A stretch of 64,000 nt of DNA from the NCBI GenBank assembly GCA_036268775.1, contig DATATM010000031.1, positions 124,001 to 188,000 of the forward strand, given 5' to 3'. The first letter of the stretch is position 1, and every line of letters begins with the position of its first letter. The notes under the pieces were generated by a model. That model was not told the origin of the DNA, made no database searches, and saw nothing but the letters and a program-made list of their open reading frames with translations. This stretch comes from DASZIT01 sp036268775. Its GTDB lineage: Bacteria > Actinomycetota > Acidimicrobiia > Acidimicrobiales > RAAP-2. Made by a program: the position numbers and the translations under genes. Below are positions 1 to 7,786 of this stretch, in pieces.

Positions 1-260
1 ATCACCCCGGGCTCCGACCGCTCCATGAAGTCCTTGGTGGTGTTGGGCCCAAAGCGCACGATGATGTGGTGCCAGCCCCGGCGCATGCTCAGGCCGGAAA
101 GAATCTTGCGGGCCCGGGCTTTGGCGTCCTCTTCGACCATGCCCACCTCCACCTGGTCGGCGATCATCCCCACCGCCGCCCGGGTCCGGGCCCGGACCTC
201 CATCAGCTGGTCGAGGGAGAACTTGTGTCCGGTGGCTTCCAGGTCAGAGGGCATGGTCAT
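1..260 (-). CDS. M24-family metallopeptidase (Xaa-Pro aminopeptidase-like), N-terminal part
   Basis: Read on the minus strand from an ATG at 260 with GGAGG seven bases upstream; the frame stays open to the window edge, so the C-terminal part is missing. The visible ~86 residues contain LMEVRARTRAAV, a helical region, then WHHIIVRFGPNT and ERSEPGV, a pattern of M24 (pita-bread) peptidases such as prolidase and methionine aminopeptidase. The metal ligands would lie outside the window, so activity cannot be judged. It follows the XRE-cupin regulator by 20 bases and is probably the last visible gene of that minus operon. Confidence 0.6.
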   Translation of the reverse strand, partial: MTMPSDLEATGHKFSLDQLMEVRARTRAAVGMIADQVEVGMVEEDAKARARKILSGLSMRRGWHHIIVRFGPNTTKDFMERSEPGV

Positions 261-280
261 GATGAGGCCTCCGTTCGGAG

Positions 281-880
281 CTAGTGGGCGAGATTCGAGG
301 ACGGGAACAGTGGGCGGTTGCGAAGGTCGGGGGGAGCATCGACGGCCACCACCAGCACCTCGGTGGTGCCGCCCTCCGCGCCCAACCGGTGGGGGAGGGC
401 GGCGTCGAAGTGGGCGCTCCCGCCGGTCGGGATCGAGTGGGTGACATCTTCGAACTCGAGTCGCAGGCTCCCGGCCAGGACGTGGATCCACTCCTCTCCC
501 CGATGGCGGGCGAAGGGCGGGGGGACCCGGTCGGGCTCGATGGTGATCCGCAGCGCATCCAGGGTGGAGGAGCCGGGGAAGCCGCTGCAGGCGGAGACGA
601 TCAGGCCGTTGGCCAGGTGGGTCGGCTCGTGGTCGGAGTAGATGGAGACGGCCGATTCCCCCGTCCCTTCCCCGAGCAGCGCGCTCATCGAGATGCCGAG
701 GGCCCGGGACAGGCTGATCAAGGCGGCGATGGACGGCTGGCGGTCACCGGATTCCAGGCGGGAGAGGTGGGCGGTGGAAAGGTCGGCTCGGAGGGCGAGC
801 TGCTCGAGGGTGAGCCCGGCCCGGACCCGCTCCTCGTGCAGGCAGGCGGCGATGGATGTGAGGACGTCGGCGAGCTCCAT
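281..880 (-). CDS. XRE-family HTH regulator with C-terminal cupin
   Basis: A 199-residue transcriptional regulator. Residues ~10-65 form an HTH_XRE domain (LTLEQLALRADLSTAHLSRLE with a following SIAALISLSRALG helix). Residues ~115-185 are a small-molecule-binding cupin barrel (RHRGEEWIHVLAG and FDAALPHRLG). This is the layout of PuuR-like regulators that sense amines, amino acids or peptides. The start chosen is ATG 880, because the longer open frame upstream is only a shadow of the neighbour. A perfect inverted repeat lies 21 bases upstream of the start (902-916), which suggests autoregulation. Neighbours are a class I glutamine-amidotransferase-like gene and an M24 peptidase, so the likely regulon is nitrogen or peptide metabolism. 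Confidence 0.85.
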   Translation of the reverse strand: MELADVLTSIAACLHEERVRAGLTLEQLALRADLSTAHLSRLESGDRQPSIAALISLSRALGISMSALLGEGTGESAVSIYSDHEPTHLANGLIVSACSGFPGSSTLDALRITIEPDRVPPPFARHRGEEWIHVLAGSLRLEFEDVTHSIPTGGSAHFDAALPHRLGAEGGTTEVLVVAVDAPPDLRNRPLFPSSNLAH

Positions 881-901
881 GGAGCCGACTATGAAGCCTT
901 G

Positions 902-916
902 TTGCCTCAGAGGCAA
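902..916. promoter_or_regulatory. Perfect 7-1-7 inverted repeat, candidate operator of the XRE-cupin regulator
   Basis: The sequence TTGCCTC-A-GAGGCAA is a perfect dyad immediately upstream of the regulator start at 880. Its position and symmetry fit an autoregulatory operator for a dimeric HTH protein. The octamer CCGTAACA also occurs twice nearby (941-948 and 963-970), 22 bases apart, within the same 119-base intergenic gap. The binding protein is inferred, not shown. Confidence 0.55.
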
Positions 917-999
917 GTAGTTTTGCCACAGTTCACGCCGCCGTAACAGGGCGGAACCCGCCCCGTAACAAGGGGGGCCGGCGCCCGTGGTGGGTGGAC

Positions 1000-1749
1000 C
1001 TAAGCCAGGTCGGCCAACTCGCTGGCGGCAGGAAAGCGGGTCCGGTCCGCCACCAGGGCGGCGAAGCGGGCGAGGACCCGATTGCGGACCGGCGCCAGTG
1101 ACGCCAGGGCACCAGGGGTGGCGGTTCGGATGGCCTCCGGCCCGCCGACCATGGGCTCGGCATCGGTGCCGAAGGCAGCCAGGAATCCCTCCACCGCCAC
1201 CGCGGTGACTTCGAGGTGGAACTGCAGCCCCCACGCCGCCGCCCCCAGCCGGAAGCCTTGATTCCGGTAGTTGCCGTTGCCGGCCAGCCGGACCGCCCCG
1301 TCGGGGAGGTCGAAGGTGTCGCCGTGCCAATGGAGAACGGTCAGCGGGGTCGGGAGCCCGGCCAGCAGCCGGTCGTCAACGCGCTCGTTCGTGAGGTCGA
1401 CCGGCCCCCATCCGATCTCCGGGCCGGCTGGGCCGGAGAAGACGTTCCCCCCGGCGGCGGCGGCCAGCAGCTGGGCCCCGAGGCAGACCCCGAGGGTGGG
1501 AATCCCCCGGTCGATGGCGTCGGCAATGAGCGCCAGCTCGGCCCTCCGGGTGGGAAAGCCGTCGTCGGAGGCGGCCGACATCGGGCCGCCCATGATCACC
1601 AGGCCGTCGAGCCCCGACCCGTCGGCCGGGATCCGGTCGCCGGCGAACACCCGGCGGAGGTCGAGATCCACCCCCGCTCCCGACAGGGCCTCGGCGATGG
1701 CGAAGGCCGGTTCGGGGGCGACGTGCTGGACAACCAGGCAGTTCGGCAT
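1000..1749 (-). CDS. Class I glutamine amidotransferase (GMP synthase-like) domain protein
   Basis: A 249-residue stand-alone GATase1 domain. The nucleophile elbow is GVCLGAQ with Cys89, and the rest of the triad is His178 and Glu180 in GLQFHLEV. An early GGPMSAA loop gives the oxyanion region. Stand-alone proteins of this type hydrolyse glutamine or gamma-glutamyl compounds, and are often paired with PuuR-like regulators, as seen here with the gene downstream at 281-880. The specific substrate is not visible. Start is ATG 1749; no strong ribosome-binding site precedes it. Confidence 0.85.
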   Translation of the reverse strand: MPNCLVVQHVAPEPAFAIAEALSGAGVDLDLRRVFAGDRIPADGSGLDGLVIMGGPMSAASDDGFPTRRAELALIADAIDRGIPTLGVCLGAQLLAAAAGGNVFSGPAGPEIGWGPVDLTNERVDDRLLAGLPTPLTVLHWHGDTFDLPDGAVRLAGNGNYRNQGFRLGAAAWGLQFHLEVTAVAVEGFLAAFGTDAEPMVGGPEAIRTATPGALASLAPVRNRVLARFAALVADRTRFPAASELADLA

Positions 1750-1878
1750 GGGGTGGTCGTGGGCGTCGGAGCCACCCCCGGGGTGGCCTGTCCGGCCCGA
1801 CTCCTTTCGGCAGCGTCAATCAGCGTCTCGGCGAGGCGCCCGAGAGTAGGGGACGGGAACCACCCCACACCAGCCCGT

Positions 1879-1910
1879 TTGTGGTTAACATCATGGAAAC
1901 AATTGTGGTT
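1879..1910 (+). promoter_or_regulatory. TTGTGGTT direct repeats upstream of UspA
   Basis: The octamer TTGTGGTT occurs at 1879-1886 and 1903-1910, 24 bases apart, in the AT-enriched part of the gap between the GATase gene and the UspA gene. It could be a promoter or activator element for the UspA gene. No clear -10 with matching spacing was found, so the role is open. Confidence 0.3.
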
Positions 1911-1955
1911 GCCGGGGGTTTGTACAGCCAGGCCGCCGGGTATCGCGAGGCCGAG

Positions 1956-2459
1956 ATGTTCCAGAAGCTGCTGTTCGCATTGGACGACACCGAGAGGAGC
2001 GAGGTAGCCCTCAGTTTTGCTACTGCTGTCGCTCGGGAATGCTCTGCGGTTGTCCATGTCCTCTACGTCAATGAGTACGTGGTCGGTTTCCGGGGTGTCC
2101 CCGTCTTCACCGACGAGAAGTCCATCGCCCTGGTGACCGATGCCATCTGCCAGCTCCGGTCGGAAGGCATCCGGGCCACCGGCAGCGTGCGGAGGGCCCT
2201 CTACCGCCGGGTCGCCCCCACCATCGCCTCCATGGCCGCCGCCGTTTCCGCCGATGCCATCATCCTCGGCACCGATCGCGGTCGCCACCTGGGCCGGTTG
2301 TTCACTCACCACGTACGGGAACGGGTCATCCGGCTGTCGGCGCTTCCGGTCATCGCCGCCCCCTCGCCCCTCGGCGTCACCCCGGCCGGTCCGTTGGATC
2401 TGGACGAGCTGGTCAACCTTCACCTGGACCGCCAGCCGTCCCCGACCCTCTCGGCCTAG
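1956..2459 (+). CDS. Universal stress protein (UspA) domain protein
   Basis: A 167-residue single-domain UspA protein. It begins MFQKLLFALDDTERSEVAL, the usual first strand and Asp of the family, and has an ALSFATAVARE helix and ILGTDRGRHLGRLF near the position of the ATP-binding G-x2-G-x9-G(S/T) loop. That loop is degenerate here, so nucleotide binding is uncertain. The start at ATG 1956 is preferred over upstream in-frame ATGs because it matches the family N-terminus and has GAGG five bases upstream. It stands alone between a minus-strand gene and a small unknown gene. Confidence 0.8.
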   Translation: MFQKLLFALDDTERSEVALSFATAVARECSAVVHVLYVNEYVVGFRGVPVFTDEKSIALVTDAICQLRSEGIRATGSVRRALYRRVAPTIASMAAAVSADAIILGTDRGRHLGRLFTHHVRERVIRLSALPVIAAPSPLGVTPAGPLDLDELVNLHLDRQPSPTLSA

Positions 2460-2513
2460 CCCCACCGCTTCCCGACAGCCCCACCGGCCCACCCCGACTG
2501 CCAGACTGCGGCC

Positions 2514-2855
2514 ATGGCATTCGGCCAACCGGCGGGACCCCAGGCCTCGGGCCGGCAGGTACAGGAGTTGTTGGCCCTCCTCCAGGAAGCCGGCCACACC
2601 GGTTTCCGCGACGCCCGCGGCCCGATGGGGTTCAACCAGCGTCAAGCGGGCGGGAGATTCACCCGCGAGGAGGTGGAGTCGTTCATCGACCGGCTGCAGG
2701 CCGAGGGGGACGAGGCCGACGGCGGGGACGGGAGCCCACCGCCGGTTCCCACCGCCACCCGGATGTCCGCCGCCGAGAAGCTGCTCCAGACGATGCCCGC
2801 CGGGGATCTCGCCGCCGAGCTCCGGCGCCGGGGCTGGACGGTCGCCGAGCCGTAG
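2514..2855 (+). CDS. Small hypothetical protein
   Basis: A 113-residue soluble protein that I do not recognise. The N-terminal part (SGRQVQELLALLQEAGHTGFRDARG) and the middle (FTREEVESFIDRLQ) look helical. A proline- and glycine-rich linker follows, then a C-terminal helix ending in AAELRRRGW. There is no signal peptide or membrane segment. It follows the UspA gene by 54 bases in the same direction and may be co-transcribed with it. Codon use matches the neighbours, and the frame is the only convincing one here. Confidence 0.6.
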   Translation: MAFGQPAGPQASGRQVQELLALLQEAGHTGFRDARGPMGFNQRQAGGRFTREEVESFIDRLQAEGDEADGGDGSPPPVPTATRMSAAEKLLQTMPAGDLAAELRRRGWTVAEP

Positions 2856-2960
2856 CGTCCGGCACCCGCCCCGGGGCGGTCAGGAGTGGTCGGGGGTGGT
2901 CAGGGTCTAGCGTCGACCGCCGGTGCGGGCGGTCGGCCAGAGCCAGCGCGGTGAGGGCGG

Positions 2961-4211
2961 TCAGGCCGGTTGATCGGTGACCGATTCGACCGGCTGGTCC
3001 GCCCGCTCGAGGAGCCAACGGGCGATGGGGGGGAACAGCAGCTCCGACAACAAGCCGGTGGCCAACAGCGCGGCCGCCGCCGCCTGATCGAGGATGTGCT
3101 CTTCGGTGGCGATGTCGACCACCACCACCAGCACGGTGAGGGTGGTGGACAGCAGCAGGCCGAGGGCCGCGGCCCGGAGTCGCCCGATCTCTCGGCGATG
3201 CCGCTGGGCGGGCAAGCTGCGGGCGATCAGGATCGCCACCAGGAACGCCGGGATGAGGAGGAAGTGTTTGGGTTGTTCGACCAGCACCCGCAGGTTGAGG
3301 TTGATCCCGGCGGAGATGAAGAAGACGGGGATGAGGAAGCCGTAGCCGACCGCGTCGATCTTGGTAACCAGGTCCCGATCGCTGGAGAAGCCCCGCTGGT
3401 CGATGACCTTGATGATCGCCCCGGCGGCGAAACAGCCCAGGATGGCGTCGAATCCGAACACGTCGGCGATCGCCGCGAACACGATCAGCACCAGGATGGA
3501 GAGGCGGACGTCCAGCTGCCAGCTTCCCCCCCGCAGGCGGCGGGCGGTGTCGATGAGCCGGGGCGACCGCACCGCCCGGGCCATGACGAGGTCGGCGAAG
3601 ATCATCAGGATCGCGAAAGCCACGAAGAGCCCGATGCGAAGGGCGGGATCATTGTCGGTGGAGGAGAAAAACACCGCCACCAGGATCAGCGACCCGAACT
3701 CGCCCATGGAAGCATGGGCCACCGCCATCTGACCGAACGGGGTCTGGTTTTCACGGGCATCGCGCAGGATCGGCACGATCACGCCGAGCGAGGTGGAAGT
3801 GAGGGCGAAACCCAGCAGCAGCGGGTGGCTGATCGACTCGATCCGGGCGATCAGATAGGCCGCCCCGATCCCGATCGCCACCGAGATCACATAGTCGGTG
3901 ACCACGGTGCCGGCATGGCGCCGGATTTCGACCGGGTTGAGCTCGAGGCCGGCGACAAACAGGAGGAAGCCCAGGCCCAGGAAGGAGAGCACATCGGTGG
4001 CCACGTTGGGACTGATCAGGTGGAACCCGAAGGGTCCGACCGCGGCGCCGAGGACCATCTCGACCACCACCGCCGGGATCCGCAATGAGGCCTTCAGGTC
4101 GACGATGATCGGCGCGGCCACCGCGATGATGGCGATCACCACCAGGGAGACAAATACTCTCGGTTCCCCGACCACCACCACGGCGACATTGGTGACCAGG
4201 GCCGGGACCAT
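2961..4211 (-). CDS. CPA2-type cation:proton antiporter
   Basis: A 416-residue polytopic membrane protein with about 11-13 hydrophobic segments. It carries the Na_H_Exchanger fold features: an early IIAVAAPIIVDLKASLRIPAVVVEMVLGAAVGPFG-like region, GLGFLLFVAGLELN, FALTSTSLGVIVPILRD and a late FISAGINLNL segment. The C-terminus is short, without a TrkA_N/RCK regulatory domain. It likely exchanges monovalent cations for protons at the cytoplasmic membrane. It is divergent from the P450 gene and shares the 118-base control region with its 17-bp AAATA-N7-TATTT dyad. Confidence 0.85.
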   Translation of the reverse strand: MVPALVTNVAVVVVGEPRVFVSLVVIAIIAVAAPIIVDLKASLRIPAVVVEMVLGAAVGPFGFHLISPNVATDVLSFLGLGFLLFVAGLELNPVEIRRHAGTVVTDYVISVAIGIGAAYLIARIESISHPLLLGFALTSTSLGVIVPILRDARENQTPFGQMAVAHASMGEFGSLILVAVFFSSTDNDPALRIGLFVAFAILMIFADLVMARAVRSPRLIDTARRLRGGSWQLDVRLSILVLIVFAAIADVFGFDAILGCFAAGAIIKVIDQRGFSSDRDLVTKIDAVGYGFLIPVFFISAGINLNLRVLVEQPKHFLLIPAFLVAILIARSLPAQRHRREIGRLRAAALGLLLSTTLTVLVVVVDIATEEHILDQAAAAALLATGLLSELLFPPIARWLLERADQPVESVTDQPA

Positions 4212-4249
4212 CGGCTGAGCCTATAGAAGCGGCCGACCAATTCCAGAGA

Positions 4250-4280
4250 TTGCCTGGGGTCCTAAATAGTCATATTATTT
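4250..4280 (+). promoter_or_regulatory. Promoter with 17-bp AAATA-N7-TATTT dyad (P450 gene)
   Basis: TTGCCT (4250-4255) and TATTAT (4273-4278) are spaced by 17 bases and fit a sigma-70-type promoter. A dyad with arms AAATA (4264-4268) and TATTT (4276-4280) overlaps the -10, as expected for a repressor site. The same dyad sits at 12560-12576, and with one arm mismatch at 5628-5644. The island also lies upstream of the divergent antiporter. Confidence 0.6.
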
Positions 4281-4328
4281 ATCCGTAAAGGGAGACTAGG
4301 CCGGGGAGCCGGATGAGGAGCGTTGACC

Positions 4329-5558
4329 GTGGTGATCCAATCCGAGCGCGACCGGCTGGGCGAGCTCGTCCAAATCGAGGATCCGGCGTTTTACGCCGAC
4401 AATCCCTTTCCGGTCTTCGAGCGCATGCGCCGTGAAGCGCCGGTCTTCTACTACGAGCCTCTCGACACCTGGGTGCTGACCCGCTACGAGGACATCCGGA
4501 TGGTGGGCCGATCGCCGGAGATCTTCTCGAATCAGGGCGGGATCCTCCTCAATGACATCCGCCACGACAGCGTCATCAAGTCCTTCTTCGGCCAGGATGC
4601 CGAGGTCCTGTCCACCACTGATCCGCCCCGTCACCGAGAACTCCGCCGGATGATCTCCCCGAGCTTCACCCCCAACTCCATCAAGGAGATGGAGGGCGCC
4701 GTCCGCCGGTTCTGCCGTGACCTGATCGACGCCATCGTCCCCGATCAGCCGATCGAATTCGTCGGTCAGATCGGGGCGGTGATCCCGCTGAAGGCCATTG
4801 CCCTCCTGATGGGACTACCCACCGATGACGTCACGCGGCTCAAATACTGGAGCGACGAGATGATCAAAATGGGAGCCGCGCTGGACCGAGAAGGCCTTGC
4901 GCTCGCCGCCGCCAACACTGAGGGGATGCGTTCCTTTTTCGACGAGTGGATGATCCGCTGCCTCGGGAAGGAAAGCCGCGAGATGATCCCGACCATCGTG
5001 TCGGCCAAGTTGGGCGGCGCCGACCTCAGCTATGACACCATCCACATGTTCCTGCGCTCCGTCCTGGTGGCGGGGAACGAGACGACCAGAGATTTCATCT
5101 CCGGAAGCATCTGGGCCTACGCCAACTATCCCGATCAGCGCGCCAAACTTCGGGCGGACCCCGCGCGGCTGGCCGATGCCGGCGAGGAGTGCTTGCGTTG
5201 GGTCACCCCCGTGCGCGGTTTTATTCGGACCGTCACCCGGGATACCGAGATTCGCGGCCGGGAGATCAAGCAGGGACAGCACGTCCACATGATGTGGATG
5301 GCGGCCAATCGTGACGAGTCCATCTGGTCGGATGCCGATGTGTTCGACGTTTCCCGCCGGCCGGAGCCCACCCACCTCGCCTTCGGGTTCGGGGAACACG
5401 CCTGTGTCGGTGCCGCGCTGGCCCGACTGGAAGGTCGGGTGTTCTTCGAAGAGCTCATCCAGCGGTATCCCCACTGGGAGCTGGCCGGTCCGCCGGTGCG
5501 TCCTCACTCCGTCCTCCACAACAGTTTCGAGGAACTCCCGGTCGTCTTCTCCACCTGA
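4329..5558 (+). CDS. Cytochrome P450
   Basis: A class I bacterial P450 of 409 residues that hydroxylates an unknown organic substrate. The I-helix motif is AGNETT (248-253), the K-helix ExxR lies in EECLRW, and the heme loop is FGFGEHACVG with the thiolate ligand at Cys359. GTG 4329 is preferred over TTG 4323 because it sits eight bases after GAGGAG, while the TTG is only two bases away. It forms a single-gene unit with its own promoter. No ferredoxin is adjacent; the one at 17794-18051 could serve it. The sequence AGNETTRD is the unusual-acid variant (Asn-Glu) of the usual GxDT core. Confidence 0.93.
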   Translation: MVIQSERDRLGELVQIEDPAFYADNPFPVFERMRREAPVFYYEPLDTWVLTRYEDIRMVGRSPEIFSNQGGILLNDIRHDSVIKSFFGQDAEVLSTTDPPRHRELRRMISPSFTPNSIKEMEGAVRRFCRDLIDAIVPDQPIEFVGQIGAVIPLKAIALLMGLPTDDVTRLKYWSDEMIKMGAALDREGLALAAANTEGMRSFFDEWMIRCLGKESREMIPTIVSAKLGGADLSYDTIHMFLRSVLVAGNETTRDFISGSIWAYANYPDQRAKLRADPARLADAGEECLRWVTPVRGFIRTVTRDTEIRGREIKQGQHVHMMWMAANRDESIWSDADVFDVSRRPEPTHLAFGFGEHACVGAALARLEGRVFFEELIQRYPHWELAGPPVRPHSVLHNSFEELPVVFST

Positions 5559-5601
5559 CCTCCCGGTGGCAGGATCCGATCCAACGGTGTTGGCCGGACA
5601 G

Positions 5602-5644
5602 TTGCCTTCTCCCGGATCAAAGAAGTACAATAAACTTACTATTT
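5602..5644 (+). promoter_or_regulatory. Promoter with 17-bp dyad (glutaredoxin-fusion operon)
   Basis: TTGCCT (5602-5607) and TACAAT (5626-5631) are spaced by 18 bases. The dyad CAATA-N7-TATTT (5628-5644) overlaps the -10. Read as a 20-mer it matches the reverse complement of the site at 4261-4280 in 16 of 20 positions, including a shared CTATTTAGG end. Confidence 0.6.
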
Positions 5645-5666
5645 AGGATTTCCCAGGGGAGTGGCC

Positions 5667-6521
5667 ATGCCAGTCGGGACCGAAGCGATCACCGTCTACT
5701 GGATCCCTGGCTGCGGGAACTGCACCCGGCTGAAGGGCTACCTCGCCGATCGGGGTGTCGAATTCCAGGCGGTCGACGTCCAGGGCGACCTCGAGGCATT
5801 CGAAGACATGAAGCGAGCCGGGATCCTCTCCATGCCCAGCGTGAGGGTGGGTGATCGCTGGGCCACCGGGTTTGATCTCGACCAGGTCGACGACTTGTTA
5901 GGGCTGACCAAGGACCCGGCCGGCCGGGTGCTGGCCATTGAGGAGTTGGTCGAGCGGGCCACCGGGTTCGTTGACGCCGTCTGCCGCCTCGCTCTCCAGC
6001 TGCCCCCCGACCACTACGACGATCCGACGCCGACCATGGATCGCTTTGCCGCCCCGTTTCTGTTCATGCTCGACGGGACCCCCTACGTCCCCCACCACAG
6101 CTACAAGTCGTTGGTCCACCACATCGCCGGTCATGCCGAGAAGTTCAAGCGCTTCGCGCTGGTCGCCGACGGCATTCACGAACTTGGCTTCGCCATGGAG
6201 GTGACCGGCGAGGACGCCGCCTTCGGGGAACCGGAGGAGGCCACCCCGATGTACCGGGTGATCGCCCAGATGGCATTGACCGCCAATGACATCCGGGCCT
6301 GGCGGTGGGTGACGCCCACCTGCGACCTCACCCGGGTCATCGGGACCCACTACGGACCCCAGACGTTGCACCAGTTGCTGCAGAGCATGACCTGCTCGCT
6401 CGCCCAGCACTATCGCCAGCTCAATGAAATCCTGGTCGAGCGGCTGGGCATCGAGCCGGACCGGCCGGTCGGCGAGAAGGCGTTCGAAGGGCTGCTGATG
6501 CCGTCGGGAGTCTGGCAGTAG
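5667..6521 (+). CDS. Glutaredoxin domain fused to a C-terminal DinB-like helical domain
   Basis: A 284-residue protein with two parts. Residues ~6-75 are a glutaredoxin/thioredoxin fold with a Cys16-Gly-Asn-Cys19 active site and the cis-proline region SMPSVRVGD. Residues ~90-284 are mostly helical with His-rich stretches (PHHSYKSLVHHIAGHAEKF) that resemble DinB/YfiT-type four-helix bundles. ATG 5667 is preferred over GTG 5661 because AGGGGA is six bases from the ATG. It heads an operon with an amidohydrolase, an SDR and a D-aminoacylase-like gene. A thiol-dependent step is possible, for example transfer of a glutathione-like thiol, or redox control of a partner enzyme. The fusion is uncommon and the function is not known to me. 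Confidence 0.7.
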   Translation: MPVGTEAITVYWIPGCGNCTRLKGYLADRGVEFQAVDVQGDLEAFEDMKRAGILSMPSVRVGDRWATGFDLDQVDDLLGLTKDPAGRVLAIEELVERATGFVDAVCRLALQLPPDHYDDPTPTMDRFAAPFLFMLDGTPYVPHHSYKSLVHHIAGHAEKFKRFALVADGIHELGFAMEVTGEDAAFGEPEEATPMYRVIAQMALTANDIRAWRWVTPTCDLTRVIGTHYGPQTLHQLLQSMTCSLAQHYRQLNEILVERLGIEPDRPVGEKAFEGLLMPSGVWQ

Positions 6522-6559
6522 TGAGCCGGTCGGACCTCGACACCTAGGGGGGAAGGGCG

Positions 6560-7786
6560 ATGGACGCGAAGTTGGATCTGCCCAGGATCGTGTCGGCCGA
6601 TGACCACGTGATGGAGCCACCCACCCTGTGGCTGGACCGGCTTCCGCGCAAATACCTGGACGTCGGCCCCCGGGTCATCCGTGGCCCCATTCAGGCCATG
6701 GATCCGGACTCCGTCGGTCGCCCGATCGGCACCGATTCCACCAAACGGGTGCACTTCGATGCCGGCCGGCCGGCGGACGTCTGGCTCTATGAGTCTCTCC
6801 GCATCCCCATCTGGCGGACGTTCGGATCGGTGGGCATGGACCGGGACGACATCAGCATCACCCCGATGACCTATGACGAGATGCGGAAGGGCTGCTACGA
6901 CCGGGAGGCCCGACTGGCCGACATGGACGCCAACAGTGTTGATGCTTCGCTGTGCTACCCGAATATGTTCGTCCGGTTCTGCGGGCAGACGTTCTCCCAG
7001 GCCGAGGACAAGGACCTGGCGTTGCTGTGCGTCAAAGCCTACAACGACTGGATGATCCAGGAATGGGCCGGGCCTTCGGGAGGCCGCCTGATTCCCCTCA
7101 CCATCATTCCGCTCTGGGATGTCGGCCTGGCCGTGGCCGAAATCGAGCGGACCGCCGGGCTCGGCTCCCGGGCGGTGGCCTTCTCGGAGATCCCCTCCAA
7201 ACTCGGGCTTCCCTCGATCCACTCGGGATACTGGGATCCGCTCTTTGCGGCGTGCCAGGACACCGGCACGGTGATCAACATGCATTTCGGTTCGGCCTCG
7301 GCCTTCTCCACCACCTCGGATGACGCGCCGGCTGCCGTGCTCAACAGCCTGACCTTCCTCAACCCGGCGATGGCCGTCTCCGACTGGGTGATGTCCGGTC
7401 TGTTGCTCCGGTTCCCGGGTCTCAAGATCGTCTTCGGCGAGTGCAACATCGGTTGGCTGCCGTACCTGCTCGAACGGATGGACATCGCCTGGGGCGAGAA
7501 CCGGGGCTGGACCGAGGTCGCCGACCTCCTACCCGAGCCGCCGAGCGAGATCTTCCGCCGGCAGGTGCACACCACGGTCTTCCGGGATTCGCACGGGATG
7601 CGCAGTATCGAGGAGATCGGCCTCGACAACGTCATGTTCGAGGTCGACTATCCGCACACCGACAGCACCTGGCCCGGCTCGATGAAACTGGTCGAGGAGT
7701 ACTCCTACGTCATGGCGCCGGAGTCACTCCGCAAGGTGGTGCGGGGGAACGCCATCCGGGTGTTCGGTCTCGATCTTCCGGCGTGA
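6560..7786 (+). CDS. Amidohydrolase family 2 (TIM-barrel metal-dependent hydrolase)
   Basis: A 408-residue member of the amidohydrolase-2/ACMSD family. The N-terminal metal motif is SADDHVMEP (a variant of DxHxxE), the interior has YNDWMIQEWAG, and the C-terminal barrel has EVDYPHTDSTWPGS, where the Asp and His complete the metal site. Members hydrolyse C-C or C-N bonds or decarboxylate ring-cleavage products. The start is ATG 6560 with a strong AGGGGGGAAGGG upstream. It overlaps the following SDR start by four bases, which argues for coupled expression. Two further family members lie at 10898 and 30008. Confidence 0.9.
   Translation: MDAKLDLPRIVSADDHVMEPPTLWLDRLPRKYLDVGPRVIRGPIQAMDPDSVGRPIGTDSTKRVHFDAGRPADVWLYESLRIPIWRTFGSVGMDRDDISITPMTYDEMRKGCYDREARLADMDANSVDASLCYPNMFVRFCGQTFSQAEDKDLALLCVKAYNDWMIQEWAGPSGGRLIPLTIIPLWDVGLAVAEIERTAGLGSRAVAFSEIPSKLGLPSIHSGYWDPLFAACQDTGTVINMHFGSASAFSTTSDDAPAAVLNSLTFLNPAMAVSDWVMSGLLLRFPGLKIVFGECNIGWLPYLLERMDIAWGENRGWTEVADLLPEPPSEIFRRQVHTTVFRDSHGMRSIEEIGLDNVMFEVDYPHTDSTWPGSMKLVEEYSYVMAPESLRKVVRGNAIRVFGLDLPA

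Noticed and set aside
949..963. GGGCGG-AAC-CCGCCC inverted repeat between GATase and regulator genes
   Set aside because: It resembles a terminator stem but has no T-run and lies within a probable operon; similar stems are expected by chance at this GC content.
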